64,000 bases of DNA from Cryptomeria japonica (taxonomy: Eukaryota; Streptophyta; Pinopsida; Cupressales; Cupressaceae). The first letter of the stretch is position 1. Each line of letters opens with the position of its first letter. The stretch lies in assembly GCF_030272615.1 (NCBI RefSeq), contig NC_081412.1, forward strand, positions 139,130,747-139,194,746. The letters are read 5' to 3'. The translations under genes were made by a program, and so were the position numbers. This document shows, one piece after another, positions 23,325-35,772 of the stretch. Below the pieces are notes generated by a model. The model was given only the letters and a program-made list of their open reading frames with translations, ran no database searches and had not been told where the DNA came from.

Positions 23325-26040
23325 TTAAGGGCCTATTTTGGCACACCATGATCCTGCACATACCCAGAAATGGGAAGGTGACCCATTGATAATGACCTCC
23401 ATGGAAACCGTGGAGATAAGCTGCCAAATGAGACAAATAACCTTACCAGAAAAGCCAAAAGCAATAAGGACTCTCTTTAGGAGCGCCCAATCCACCCTAT
23501 CATAAGCGTTAGCAATGTCCAGTTTGAGAAAGAAACCTTGGGCCTTAGATACTGTCAGGGAGTGGGAAATCTCAAGAACAGTGATAATAGAGTCCAAAAT
23601 CTGCCTTCCTAGAATGAAGTCATTATGGTGAGGCACAATCAAAAGGGGTAGGATTTTCAACAGTCTAGAAGTCAAGATCTTGGAGATGATTTTATAAAAG
23701 GAGTTGCATAGGCTGATAGGTCAAAAAGCATCCAGAGAATTATCCCCCTACTTTTTCGGAATGAGGACAATAAAAGTGGCATTGAGTTCCTTAATTAATG
23801 ACCTGGCTCCAAAGAATTCTTTGATAACACTAGAAACATAACTCTTAACAATATCCCAAAAGGTGTGAAAGAAAAACATTGGAAAGACATTTGGGCCGAG
23901 AGATTTATTACCATCAAAGGAGAAGACAACAACCTTAATTTCCTCATTTGAGGGGATAGCAACCAACATTCTATTCTGATGAGTAGACAACACCCTAGGA
24001 ATGGACTCCTCCAAAGAATTATGGGTTTCTAGATCTAGCATAGGATCAACCTTGAGAAGCTTCTCAGAAAAAAAAAAATCAGCAGTCGCTTCATTGATCC
24101 TGTCTTCTCACTCTAGCTTAATACCATTACTAACAATGTGGTCAATTCTGTTAGCAACTCTCTATTTCAGAGTAGTAATGTGAAAAAATCTAGTATTTAT
24201 GTCTCCAACATTAATCCATAAAGATCTCAACCTCTGCCTCCAGAAAGTTTCCTCTCTTGAAATAATACTATGATACTTCAAAAGAATGTCACTCTCTCCA
24301 GCAAAATTATCACCAACATAGCCTTCTCTTTGGATTCATTCTTGGATTAAGTTGAGATCTTCCTAAAGGGTCGATTTCATCACGAACATGCCTCCAAATG
24401 TCTCCTTATTCCATTTTCTAACCCTCTCCTTCACAATTTTGAGTTTTTTGGCCACACAAAATAGTGCAGTACCCTTGATTTTTGCATCCCACCAATTCTT
24501 CACACAACTCTGCAAGCTGGGATGATAAAGCCACATTTTTTCAAATCTAAAAGGGAGCTTTCTTTTGCCTCCTTTAGGCTCGACTATAAAACTTATAGGA
24601 AAATGATCAGATCCAACTCTGGACATAGCTTTTAAGGAACAATAAAAATGATGCAACCAAATTGTAGAAATAATGGAGTGATCCAATCTAACTTGTATAA
24701 GCCCATTCCTACCCTTCTATTGGTCCAGGTATAAGTAGCTCCAGAAAGATCTAAATCAATGAGATACTAATAAAAAATAAACTCTACCAAATCCCGTTTG
24801 TTGTCCATTTGGATTTGGGATCCTCCAAACTTTTTAGAATCTTGAAGAGGATTATTAAAATCCCCCATAATAAGCCAAGGAGTATTAGAGTAGTTTCTTC
24901 GGAAAGAAGAAAGACTTGCCCAAAATCTCCTTCTAGAAACCTTATTATTTGGCGCATAAACATTAGATAAAATCCAAGAAAAAACATGTCTTCATCAAAC
25001 TCAATCTCATCAAGGCTAATATTCTCTTTCTCAAATCTACCATGTTCATCCTTTGGAAATTGCATTGTTTCCAGAATGATAATATTTTGATCTAAAGCTA
25101 AGAGAGTACCATTGGAGTTATGGGCATTCAGGAACCCTAGATCCAAACCAGCAAAAGACAAGACCAAAACATGAGAGGATTGACGATCCTTAAAGTTATA
25201 GATGGGGCCATTCTCCTCAGCATCAAAATCCAACCTATAACAAGATCCTGAATCAATGGAAGTGATCAACCCTCCATCCTCAAAATCTTCCCTCTTTTCC
25301 ATTGCATCGCTGCCAATCTTATTGTCATCCTTAACCTGCTTAGGAGCACCCTCCTGAGAAGCAATCACAACTTGGTCCTTCTCTATAGAGTCACTTATAT
25401 TATCATCCTTATCCTGCTTAGGAGCATTCTCCTGAGGAGTAATCACAACCCGGTCCTTCTTTATAGAGTCACTTATATTATCATCCTTATCCTGCTTAGG
25501 AGCATTCTCTTGAGGAGTAATCACAACCCGGTCCTTCTTTATAGAGTCGCCCTTCAATCTATTGTCAACCATAACCTTCTCAAGAGCCTCCATCTGATGG
25601 TAAGTCACATCCTGCACAATCTCATTGGAGTCGCTCTTCTTACCTTCTTGTGGATCCATAGCATGATCAGAGGAGACCTCATCCACCTTGTTCACCTACA
25701 GATTTCCCTATTCCTCAACCACCTTAGACTTAGGCTTCCAAACCCTAGAGCCATGAGTTTTGGGCACGTCTTTCTTACTGTTTTGAGGTTATTTCTTCGC
25801 CCAATGTCCAACTTTTTTGCACACAAAGATGACAAATGGTAGCGACTCATATTCAATAGTCTGGACAAGCGACCCCAACTTAGAGACAAGTTCAACTGAG
25901 GTAGGAAGGTCCTTGGATTGACTAATCCCCACACATAAGCGGGCATACACCATTCTTTTTCTAGCCGCAGTCATAGGATAGATCAAGAGGAGTTCACCAA
26001 AACCTCTAGCAATACCCTTAAAGATATCCTCGTGCCAGTA
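23325..26040 (-). pseudogene. L1-type LINE remnant (ORF1 end, endonuclease, start of RT)
   Basis: Read from 26,040 down, first comes an ORF1 part with KDLPTSVELVSKLGS and a broken zinc knuckle (VCKKVGHWAKK), then a charged low-complexity region with 26-residue repeats. An endonuclease follows, with a GDFN word near 24,860 and SDHFPI at 24,594-24,618. Next is an RT N-terminal part (a PSNEE segment near 23,950, IPKK near 23,755) and the RT core with KLDIANAYDRVDW near 23,490. Several shifts separate the pieces. The fragment ends before the RT YADD-type motif, so the 3' end was lost, unusual for a LINE and probably a later deletion. In plants such proteins copy LINE RNA by target-primed reverse transcription. 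Confidence 0.85.
25297..25560 (-). repeat. 78-bp coding minisatellite in LINE ORF1
   Basis: Three copies of a 78-bp unit (26 residues, with words such as KKDRVVITPQENAPKQDKDD) lie in tandem. Two are nearly identical and the lower-coordinate one is more diverged. The period is a multiple of three, so the frame is kept. Confidence 0.85.
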
Positions 26041-26877
26041 TTATAGGATAGTTAAATCAATATATTTTCTTCTATTTATCAATTATTGTATCATTAACAT
26101 TATTCTTTTTATTAAATATTAATAATTTGATATTCATATAAATGTCAAATTCAAATTAAGAGTTTTGTTAGCATATTATTATAATCCATCCTTTGTTAAA
26201 ACATGATTTAAAAAATTTGGAGTTAATTCTAATTAAAATTTATATTATAAAATAAAAATTATTATCACCTATTGTAAACAATTTCAATTTGATATACAAA
26301 CCTTAAAAGGAAATCAAATATATTAATTAAATTTAAACACTTTCAATGATATTTCATTTGAAAATATAACTCTATAAAAAGGACTTGAGATTTATGGATT
26401 AAGGCTTTAGGTCAATACAAAATCCTTTAAATCCTATGTTTTGATTTCCTTGGTCAGCGTATTAATAGAAATTTAATCCTCTTTTATGAATCTCGTATGA
26501 ATGTGAGAGTAAACAAAAAAAAAAGACTAGATTGAAGTTAGGATGTTGAGATTGCCCTGGACAAGAGTCATTTCCACGACACAAAATAGACAACCATTTT
26601 CAGAGTTTCTGTGTAATTTCAAAGATTTTGTTCTAATTTTTGCCATGTAATTTTCTACATGGGAGGAACAAAGAGGAGAATTTTTTGAACGGAGGAAACA
26701 AACTACTACGGGATCACAAACGGGAATAGAAACGGAGAAAAAAACAGTTACAGAAACGAAATCCCACAAAAACAGAAATGTTGAATGACAAGGAATGAAA
26801 AATTTCAGAAAAAGTGGGGTCCACAGGCTTGACACTCTAAGCGTCAACGCTTAGAGTGTGCCGGTTAAGCCAGGCTA
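26041..26877. other. No gene seen; one perfect hairpin
   Basis: AT-rich DNA. A perfect inverted repeat with 13-bp arms, ACACTCTAAGCGT at 26,832-26,844 and its complement at 26,847-26,859, has a 2-base spacer. It lies just before the start of the ISN1-like fragment. Confidence 0.6.
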
Positions 26878-27722
26878 GAATCCACTTCCTTGTGCATCAT
26901 ATTTTGATTCTTCATTTTCTACAAACACTTGTTGAAATAATCCCTTTGATTGTTGTAGCTTCTCATCAACTATAAGATGTTTGGTATTTATAAATTCCTA
27001 ATGCACAAAGGTTATACTCATGCCCACTCACATTAATGCTCCTAATCCAATAGACTTATTCCCAATGTCCACAAATACATCAATGCCACCATCAAAGCAC
27101 AAAATGGCAACTCAAAATCCATCAACTACATCTGAACATCTGAACAGTTAAGGCCATCTCTTCAAATACCTCATATATAATGGGTTCCATAGGAATGGCT
27201 CCCACTACTTGAGACTTCCTCACAATTTCTACTGATAAGTGTAGCTTGTAGATGCAAACTTCGGTGCATATTCAAAACCATCAAGTAGCTTTTGGATATC
27301 TTATTCTTTCCAATGTAACGTCTTTTGACTACCAAAGCTTATTGTCATTTACTCTCAACAAATAGTTACATTCTCCATCCATTACATGGAAAAGATTTGT
27401 GATTTTGGGGGGAGGAAACCAAGTTCTTTAAAAAATATGAATAGACCAGCAATTTGGTTCCCAAACTTCAATTATTTCCAGCAACAATCACAATTACAAT
27501 GTAAGCACCATGTTGCATTAACTTAATAATATGGTCAATCACTTTATTATCCCCTTATATATGGTGACCATCCGCGTAAGAGTTCCATTTGCATTGAATG
27601 TTACGAGTGAAACTCGCTCTTCTATTGCATGAACATGTCCAATGTTTAGTAAATGTATAATTTCATAAAAATTTGAAGGTATAAACTTGTGCCTTGAAAT
27701 CATAGCAAATTCATTAGACTCC
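26878..27722 (-). pseudogene. ISN1: IMP-specific 5'-nucleotidase (ISN1-like) gene fragment
   Basis: Minus-strand pieces follow the order of the ISN1 family, a HAD-type hydrolase that dephosphorylates IMP. In order they are: an N-terminal FIPSNFYEIIHLLN stretch; the nucleophile motif now TFNANGTL (27,580-27,602), where the family has Asp residues; an LYADGHH word after a one-base shift; VIDHIIKLMQHG; GECNYLLRV (27,345-27,384); VRKSQVVGAIP (27,194-27,234); and GGIDVFVDIGNKS (27,037-27,100). Shifts and stops separate them. After ALM the sequence reads GTGAGT, possibly a retained intron donor, so this is not clearly a processed copy. The catalytic Asp-to-Asn changes make it inactive. Identification is from memory of family motifs. 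Confidence 0.72.
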
Positions 27723-28090
27723 TGCACTCAACATTTTTTCTTCCTTGATCCTCCGCTTCTGTTGAATTGAATTACGTCAAGAGAATGCAGCACCCATGAG
27801 TGTCATTCACTCCCTACCTTTGCCATTAGTGCTACGCCTGAAACTCTGTTCATCAAGCAATAGAATTGTATCATGCCAAGCATGTAATGGGTTTCTAGAT
27901 TGCCGCCATCATCACATTTGATGCCACAGAACAAAACCTTTTGCATGCAAGTTTTGCATTGACAAGATCCGGTAGTTAGGTTGCAGAAGAGCCAAGAGAA
28001 ACCAGTGTTGAAATGAGGAGATCATCAGGAAGAGCATTGAAACAATCTCCTTCAAGAAGGTTGATACAAACCAGGAAATGTGTCAGATGA
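27715..28090 (-). pseudogene. F-box/Sel1-type protein fragment
   Basis: From about 28,090 down, the minus strand gives an F-box start (ALPDDLLISTLVSLGSSAT, then a stop, then NAKLACKRF). After a frame change it gives ETHYMLGMIQFYCLMNR and VALMAKV, then a stop, then DVIQFNRSGGSRKKK. This order recalls plant F-box proteins with Sel1-like repeats and a MYND finger (the At1g67340 type), adaptor subunits of SCF ubiquitin ligases. The MYND part is missing; homology stops near 27,715 where the ISN1 fragment begins in the same orientation. Identification is from memory and moderately sure. Confidence 0.62.
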
Positions 28091-30166
28091 TAAATAACTT
28101 CCTCTTATGATACGCATCTCACATGGCCAAACCCTAATGGGCTTGAAAGCTGCCCCCTAAGAATTTTCAATGATAAGTAAAGACAGTCAAAGATGAAATA
28201 TCGCAACTAAGAAACATTTCACAGCTCACACTCAACCCCTCTGTTTCATAGTTGCCAATTTGCACACCATTACCATGTGGATGGTGGCGGATGGTGGCAA
28301 TCTTATTGCCATAAAATTTCATAACGTAAGTTTGAACTTTGTTTGACTTTTACATCTAAGAAATGTTAAAAAAAAAACATTTATTTTTTATGTGCTAGAA
28401 GATTTGAACTGAGTATCATTTAGATACTTACAACATAAATTTTACCATTAAATTAAATATCTTAAAATATTTAATATATTAAAATAAAATATTTTACACC
28501 TTGAAAGCTTGTAATTCACTCTTCCCCTTACCTTTTTGAAATTGCAGCTATTTAAATAAATAAATTAAAAAAAAAAAAAAACACACCGTAGATGGCTAGA
28601 AATATGACTGGCAACTTTTTCCTAAATTATTACTTTACCAACAAGCCAGAACAAAACCATGGTTAACCATTTGGTCATGTGTCATGCTTAATGCATCGAG
28701 GGTGAAAAGACACTCGAAAGAACATTAATCCATGTGGGAAAAGAAAATGAATATGGAGCGCTTGGAGTAGCATCCCTAATATGTTCTATCACCAAAAGAG
28801 GCTCATCAGAACTTTGAAATCATTTCACACCTCCTGCTCGTGAAATTGTGAAATCCCTTATGTGGCCACTTAATACTTTGAATACTTTGAATCCGCTATA
28901 ATATGTCGTTAGGAACATTTATTACGACCATCACATAAGAATTCAAAATAAATGGGTGTTTGACTTCATTAAATATATTCCCTTTGCTCACTTTGCAGAG
29001 GAGAGAAACTATTATCACTTAGCCTATTTTAAGGCAACGGACTAAATTTTTAATCCCTTGTACACATTGGGCCCTGGGAACCCAACTAATTTGTTTTTGT
29101 TTTCATATCAGATCACCTCCAACCATGATGAAACTAAAACGATAAGAAAATGAGGCCACATTAATAATTGGGTCACTAGCAGAAAAAAAAATTTGGAACT
29201 TTTTTCTGGACTCTTTTAGACCTATTTGTGATCATGCACACAAATTAAAATATGCATCAAAACTATTCTATGAGCCACGAAACTGAGTAGGAATACTCAT
29301 GATATTCTATAGAAAATTTTCACCAAAGGAATTTGCATGATGATGACCAGGTCATGAAATTTTTAACTTAGAAGTTGATGGGCCATCCTACCGCAACAGG
29401 GAATGAAAACTAATTTGCCACATAACTAAGCAACACTAGGTGCTGCAAATATGCAAAGATGAATGCTTCAACGAAGGATGGTGAGAATTCAGAAATGCTC
29501 CAGACTTAGACCAGGACCCTTATCCATTGGATAGTTCTACAACTGCTCCAATCTACACTGAGCTAAAAATCAATTGCTCAAACCTCATTTGGTGGCCCCA
29601 GACCACCAAAAATGAGACAACAATATTTACCCCTATCAAACACCTGATTCTTAGTTGAATTACTCAGACCTAATCTGAAAAACACCACTGTAATTCGACT
29701 GTTCGCAAATAATATTATTTTTTCTTGGATAAAAGATCATAGGTGTAAACTATATTATATTAGTATTAAAAGAAGGATTACATTCTGATGTTGTAATTTT
29801 GAAATTATTGAGAAGAGGTTTATTTAGCCATCCATCAGGCAACATAAAAAGTTACTAACTGTAATCAATATCATGAAGGGAATCCGTTCATCCCTCTAAT
29901 CTAGTGTAAAGACAAAAAACATGAGTTTTGTTTTATACATTTGAGATTGAGGGGAATTTGTCCTCCCTCTAGAACCACCTGACTGAGACATACTATGATA
30001 ACATTATATATACTGACAAAAAGACCTTATAAGATAGCTATGATATATTACATTGAAACCAAAACAGGGATCTTTGATGCTACTAATGTTTAAACTAGAA
30101 TTCATGACAGCCCTAAAATCACCCACAAGAAAACGTAGACAAAAATAGGGTATTAGTTTACCATCT
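28091..30166. other. No gene seen
   Basis: AT-rich DNA with short unmatched frames. I cannot exclude introns or small exons belonging to the gene fragments on either side. Confidence 0.45.
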
Positions 30167-30900
30167 TTAGTTTGTCTCCATGTCTGCTTCTGAGTTTGAG
30201 GACTGCCCGTCCTGTTCATTTTCTTCTACACCTTTCAAGAGGGGGTTGTACAGGCACACTGGAGGATTCTTCTTGTGGGTTCTAAGCAGGAGTACATCAA
30301 CTTTTGTTGTAATATTTTCACATAAACTCTGGCCCAATTCTAGTTTGTATGTATTGAGGGCCAGATTGAGCTCAGTTTCATCTTTGTCCGAGAATGATCT
30401 TCTAAGTATCGAGTACACACACAAAAAAAAAACTTGAATTTTTGTCAAAATGAACCTTCAAGAGGAGGTTGTACAGGCACACTGGAGGATTCTTCTTGTG
30501 GGTTCTAAGCAGGAATACATCAACTTTTGTTGTAATATTTTCACATAAACTCTGGCCCAATTCTAGTTTGTATGCAATGAGGGCCAGATTGAGCTCAGTT
30601 TCATCTTTGTCCGAGAATGATCTTCTAAGTAGCGAGTACACACACAAAAAACTTGAATTTTTGTCAAAATGAACCTCCAACTAAAGCTTTACCTTCGTGA
30701 AGGTTGTAGCCCTGGATGGCTAGGCTGAGAGAGCTGCAAGGAAAGAATTCTTCATGGGCATAATTGACCACCAACTCAATAAACCATATGACTTTAGCAG
30801 ATCCATAGCACTGGATAGAAATATGCTTGCAACTTGGGTAGGATAGAGGAGCCGAGGATATGCTTCTAGAATTCTATTATCCACAACACATCTAAATGTA
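30167..30900 (-). pseudogene. Exon-like sequences of an unidentified gene, last exon duplicated
   Basis: The minus-strand frame ending at the stop near 30,170 reads RRSFSDKDETELNLAL, a KVDVLLLRTHKKNPP stretch and an acidic Ser/Glu tail (SSNSEADMETN). A second copy of the main part lies at about 30,458-30,675, ending AAG|GTTCATTT, and the segment between them has a T-rich tract then TAG, like an intron acceptor. Further up, 30,700-30,830 is open (CYGSAKVIWFIELVVNYAHE) and ends GAAG|GTAAAG. The phases I tried do not join cleanly, so the splice model is unproven. I do not recognise the protein. Confidence 0.4.
30233..30677. repeat. 222-bp tandem duplication
   Basis: Copy 1 (30,233-30,456) and copy 2 (30,457-30,677) are nearly identical, differing by a handful of bases plus the length of an A run. 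The unit spans a whole exon-like stretch with its flanking intron-like DNA. Confidence 0.92.
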
Positions 30901-31655
30901 TTTTTTACTCTCACACATTAGTCATTACAGGAGAAATCTTACCGAGTATTTGAGGAGTGAATTCCCCAGACTATGGATATTCGCAACTCGAGATAGGAAG
31001 TGAAATCCTCTTGTTGAAAGGAGAAATGCCCATTTTTCTGCTACTTAAAATTGAAATCCTAGAAATTATTTCACAAATGAAAAGCAATAGACACCAAAGA
31101 CTTATGCATAAGGGATGAAAAGTGCTTGCTTTAAATATAAAGACAGAAAACTGAAATCTAATGAGAGTAGTCTCCTCAGAATTTGAATGATAGGTCATTA
31201 TGATTCATTGAGAAGCTCTGTCTAGCATATTATTTTGTAACCTTAGTGATAGAGCTCAATCTGCTGTGTATTTTTCCCATGTGTTGTAAGGAATGCAAAA
31301 GGAACCAGCATTTCAAATTTTTGATGTCATTAAAAGCTCCCTTTTGATAAAGTGATGGCATAAATCTTGCTTTAATAAATCTTGTGGTACGAATCTCCTC
31401 CATTTGTTCAAAATAATGATAACATTGTACTAGTATCATTCTTAATCAGCATGCTTGTGGTCTACCTCAACACATCCACTTGATTGTTTGTTGAACTTAG
31501 GAGGTGCCTCGGTGTACAAATCTAGCATCATCTCAATCAGGTTAGACATCATGAATAAGATTGCAAAATTCCTGAGGAAATTTTCCATGGAACTTGTTCC
31601 CACTAGTAGAAGATCACATCATACTTCTTTTAACTAGTCCTGCACAAAATAAAAA
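30901..31655. other. No gene seen
   Basis: Short frames only. The minus-strand frame at 31,230-31,439 is open for 69 codons but has no recognisable match. Confidence 0.4.
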
Positions 31656-33540
31656 AGTTAGATTTTAGAACTTCATGTGGTTTGACATGCTTTGATAATT
31701 TGTTGCGTGAATCCTCCCAATTCTTGATAATTGGACATGTTGATTTGATACACATCTACCTCCATCATGCAAGCAAGATTAGCTAAAGAATCTATTGTTG
31801 AGTTCGCTTCTCTATAGCAGTGTGATATTGTGACCGATAAGAAGTCATCTAGGAGTTTCCAAATTGGCATTAATATATAAGTAATACTTCAAATTATTCA
31901 TCTTCCTATTTCAACAGGCATTTATGGTGTTTGATGAATCCCATTCAATGTGAATGTTTTTTTATCTGCATTGAATGTGCAACTTTAACTCCAGCCAGGA
32001 GACTATGTGCCTCTACTATGTTATTTGTTCCCATAGGCAATTTCAAGGATAAACCTTTCAAAATACCTCCCCATTCATTTTGAATCACACATCTTATATT
32101 CCTAGGTTATCTTTTGATGCACCATCAAAATTTAGTCTGATAAAATTTGGAGGTAGAGGTTTCCATTTGGTTATAATTCTGTTAGGCTTCTTGACATTAA
32201 TACATGTACCTTGGTTTAGAACACTAATCCTTCAATTATATATTTTCCTAGTTTGAAAAGTAGTGATTAACATTTGTTTTCCTTAAAACATTCAACATCA
32301 CTACTTCTGAAATGTTCTTCTCTAGTTTATAAAGGAAAGTTTCCATGTTTGAAATTTTTTTCTAAAGATTCTTCTATTACGTTCCAACCATATGCTCCAA
32401 ACTTTTAATGTTGGAATCACTACACACAAGGCATAAAAAATAGATCCTTTGTATATTAATGGTCAGCTCTAGAATAGATCCAACAAAGTATTTGGGAGTG
32501 GGGAGCTCTAGTGATTTTTTTTTTTAATCTAAAGTCAACATTTTTTGTGCATAAGTGTAGTTCAAAAGAAGGTGGTCCACTGACTCCTGACAAGTACCAC
32601 AAAGAATGTAATTGAAAGGTTGACTATAATAATCCTAGAGAGTCTACTTCTAGTGAAGATCCATTTGTGAAGAATGGGCCAAGAAAAAAAGCCTGATCTT
32701 GTGAAAATTGATAAATTCCAACAAATTTAATAAGGCCATTTTCCTAGCTGAATTCTTTCTTCATATGTCAGGGATTTGTACCCCTGTTTGACATTATACT
32801 GGCCTGATTTTGATGGAGCCCAAAAATATCTGTCTTCACAATATGAAAGGATGACAATTATTTTGTCAAGTATTGACTGGAGAGTCTTCTTCTAATGTTG
32901 AGGGAATGGTAGATTATGGAAATTTCTCCATGAAACATTGGATCTAAAGTTTATATTATCAACTACCACATAGTCTTTAAATTTCATTCTCCAAACATCT
33001 CTTTGACAATCTTGTACCTCTTGTAGACCCTCAATTGTGGTTAAGGTAGGATTCCCATTTCATGAATCTTCCCAAATCTGAACCTTTTATCCATTATCAA
33101 TAGTCCATGATAAATAGGGGGAGATGATATCTCAACATGTGATAATGAAATTCCACAGTTTTGATCCATCCAATGGGTTCAAATCTAGAGTCAAGATTCT
33201 TATCAGGGAGTTTGAGTCAAGATATTTAGCCCTCATAATTCTACTACAATTCGTGAATATAACTTCCATATTAATTTTGCACCTAGAGCTAAATTTCTCA
33301 TTTCCAAATTCTGCAAACCAGCTCCTCCAAATAATTTATCTTTGCATAGTTTTTCCCAAGACACGAGGTTTTTTTCTGGTATTATCTAAATTGCATTTTC
33401 AAAAGAACTGTTTGGTTTCTTTGACTATGTCCTCATGGAACCCTTTGGGCATTTTGAGCACTAACAAGTAGTAGTTAGGAATGGTCCTATTCACAAATAT
33501 TATCATTGACATTTCTCACCATTTCTCTGAACCATTAACT
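31656..33540 (-). pseudogene. 3' half of a LINE with zf-RVT and RNase H
   Basis: From 33,540 down, the pieces are: the region after the RT core (NYYLLVLKMPKGFHED and, after shifts, FGGAG and KLIWKLYSR-like words); a zf-RVT-like stretch ending in a W-rich segment; the RNase H start FIRLNFDGASK near 32,130; and its end SHCYREANSTIDSLANL at 31,760-31,830. The last 65 codons (31,673-31,870) remain open. Many shifts and stops occur. RNase H at the C terminus is typical of some plant L1-clade LINEs. This is a different, 3'-preserved copy from the remnant at 23,325. Confidence 0.78.
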
Positions 33541-33736
33541 GTCAAAATTACCTCTATCAATCTGCATTATGTAACCATGAAAAAACTAAAATATTTGAGG
33601 TACTTTATCATGCAAAAAAAAGGGCTACACTTATGGAATAAATCATGTTTATAATCAATGTAACCTCCATCATTAGTCATATCTCTGTTATGTTCCACTA
33701 AATGGCGTCCTAGATGGACTAAAAAACTAAAAGCAT

Positions 33737-35772
33737 TCATATGTAATCACATGGTTGGCATAATGAATACTTCATCATTAATTCGCACATTACACATAAA
33801 GCCTTCATAAAAAATTTGTTGCACATCTTGCAAATAACTTTTAGGTGCGAGAAAAAGAAAACATTCATCCAATGGCACTCTGAACCATTGGACATCATAA
33901 CATTAGTTTCATCTAAATAATCTATCTTAAACATATCATTACATTCTTCGTCGTCCTGCAAGGATAACCAATGTACATCATTAACATTTACACAGTCAAG
34001 AGGCAAATGATTGTCATGCAAAGCTTCAACTTCATCAACATCCACAAATGCATGAATGCATCCATCTTTGGTTCAGTTACAAAATCTAATTTATTTCTTA
34101 AACCACCACTCATCTCCACATGGAAAACTTCATAAGAAAAGTCACACAATTCAAAAAATAATTCATTATGAAGGTCTTTATGTAAATTTTTAAAATCATG
34201 ACCATAAATGTACAAATATTCATAGTTCACATTAGTCTCCTTTGCATCAATGTGAAACTCAGAATCTGCATCAGTCCTAATTTCTTCATATCCTTCATGT
34301 TCAAATGATTTCACAACTTCATGTGCATTATCAATTGGTAAGTGTGTTGATCGACATGCATCTTTATTATCTTCCATGCCAATGTATTTCTAATTTAAAA
34401 CAATCGTACGTATTTCCATGTCATGAACATGATCACTGTCAACAAGGAAGCAATCATACTCAACATCATTTCTCATTTCATTGTCTATTTGTTCCCCATA
34501 TAAGTATGAAATTTCTACCATATCAATGCATTCTAAAATTAGATGGTTTGTGACACTTTCAAATTCTTTGATAGCTTCAACTAGTATTGATGTTGATTCC
34601 TCACCCATATTATTACCACAGTGCATAGTTTAACTAATTAAAAGTGAAAATAAATTGTCCTTGACATGCATGTCAATATCATTCTCATATGGAATAAACA
34701 ACTCCCAACTATTCTTCATATAATCCATTTGAGCTCCAAAATAACAATCAGCTTGATCCATATCACGAGTAGAAGGTATACAAGAAGGTTCAATGTTGCC
34801 ATATCCAACATTGGCAAAGCTATAAACAACAATAACACTACAATTAGGATCATATGAATCATATCCACTCATATATGAATTTATCATCTCATTAACACTC
34901 ACATTATTGAACTCCACTTGGATTTTTTATATTACACAGTTGCAACCTAACTTATGTTATGCTCTCATCACCAGGACAACTATCAATTCCATTAGCTGAT
35001 GCAATATACGAAGGGTCTGGAAATTATTTTGTCTCTTCACCAACTGTCATAACAAGGCATGAGTTGATGCATCTCCATCTCTTCACCATACATTGTGTTT
35101 AGTTTTCCATGAATGCAATTCTCAAATGTATACATCATATTAACTGGTTGATCATAAACATTTTCGATATCAACCTGAGATGTAATTTGATTTTCAAAAA
35201 TATTATTTTCACTCACATACATTGTAGATCACTATTTAGCTCATACCCAACAATGAGGCCATCATTAACAGCATTATGTGATTTGACAATGTTTGCACAA
35301 TCATATCTAATCTTGTCAATGATCTCAATTCATTCACATACCTGACCAAGACTAGTGGGTTTCAATTCGTTAGACAATGAACTCAAACCCAATTCATATA
35401 TTTCAATATACAAGTCAATGCATACAACTTCTCGAGGCTTGCAACCATTAGGAATATTCAATATGACATCTAGAATCTTGCAAACAAATTGTATGCTGTT
35501 TCATCTTTCTATCTCCTCATGTTAAACAAATCTCGAACATTAATCATAGGATCAACATTATAAAAAAATAACTCATGTTCAACTTGAGGATCAATGTAAT
35601 CAACATGATTGGTTGGTGCACAAATAGGATCAGCAGAAGTATATTCATTTTGAACAACATTTCTGTTACCCGATTTACATTTCTCACTTGCATAGGGTGT
35701 TCTAGGACAACCAACACTTACAGACAAATAACCTTCAGGAATTTCATATTCAATGTTGTTTTCAACGTCCAT
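33737..35772 (-). pseudogene. Acidic coding-like region downstream of a Gypsy-type gag
   Basis: A chain of minus-strand frames (35,509-35,772; 35,037-35,222; 34,630-34,917; 34,390-34,626; 33,988-34,377; 33,737-34,045) is rich in Asp, Glu, Asn, Met and Tyr with no zinc knuckle, protease, RT or integrase motif. They continue from the gag domain at higher coordinates and have similar composition, so they probably derive from one long protein broken by shifts. The product is unknown. Confidence 0.4.

Noticed and set aside
26878-28090. Intact ISN1 or F-box gene
   Set aside because: Stops, frame changes and changed catalytic residues throughout; only fragments remain.
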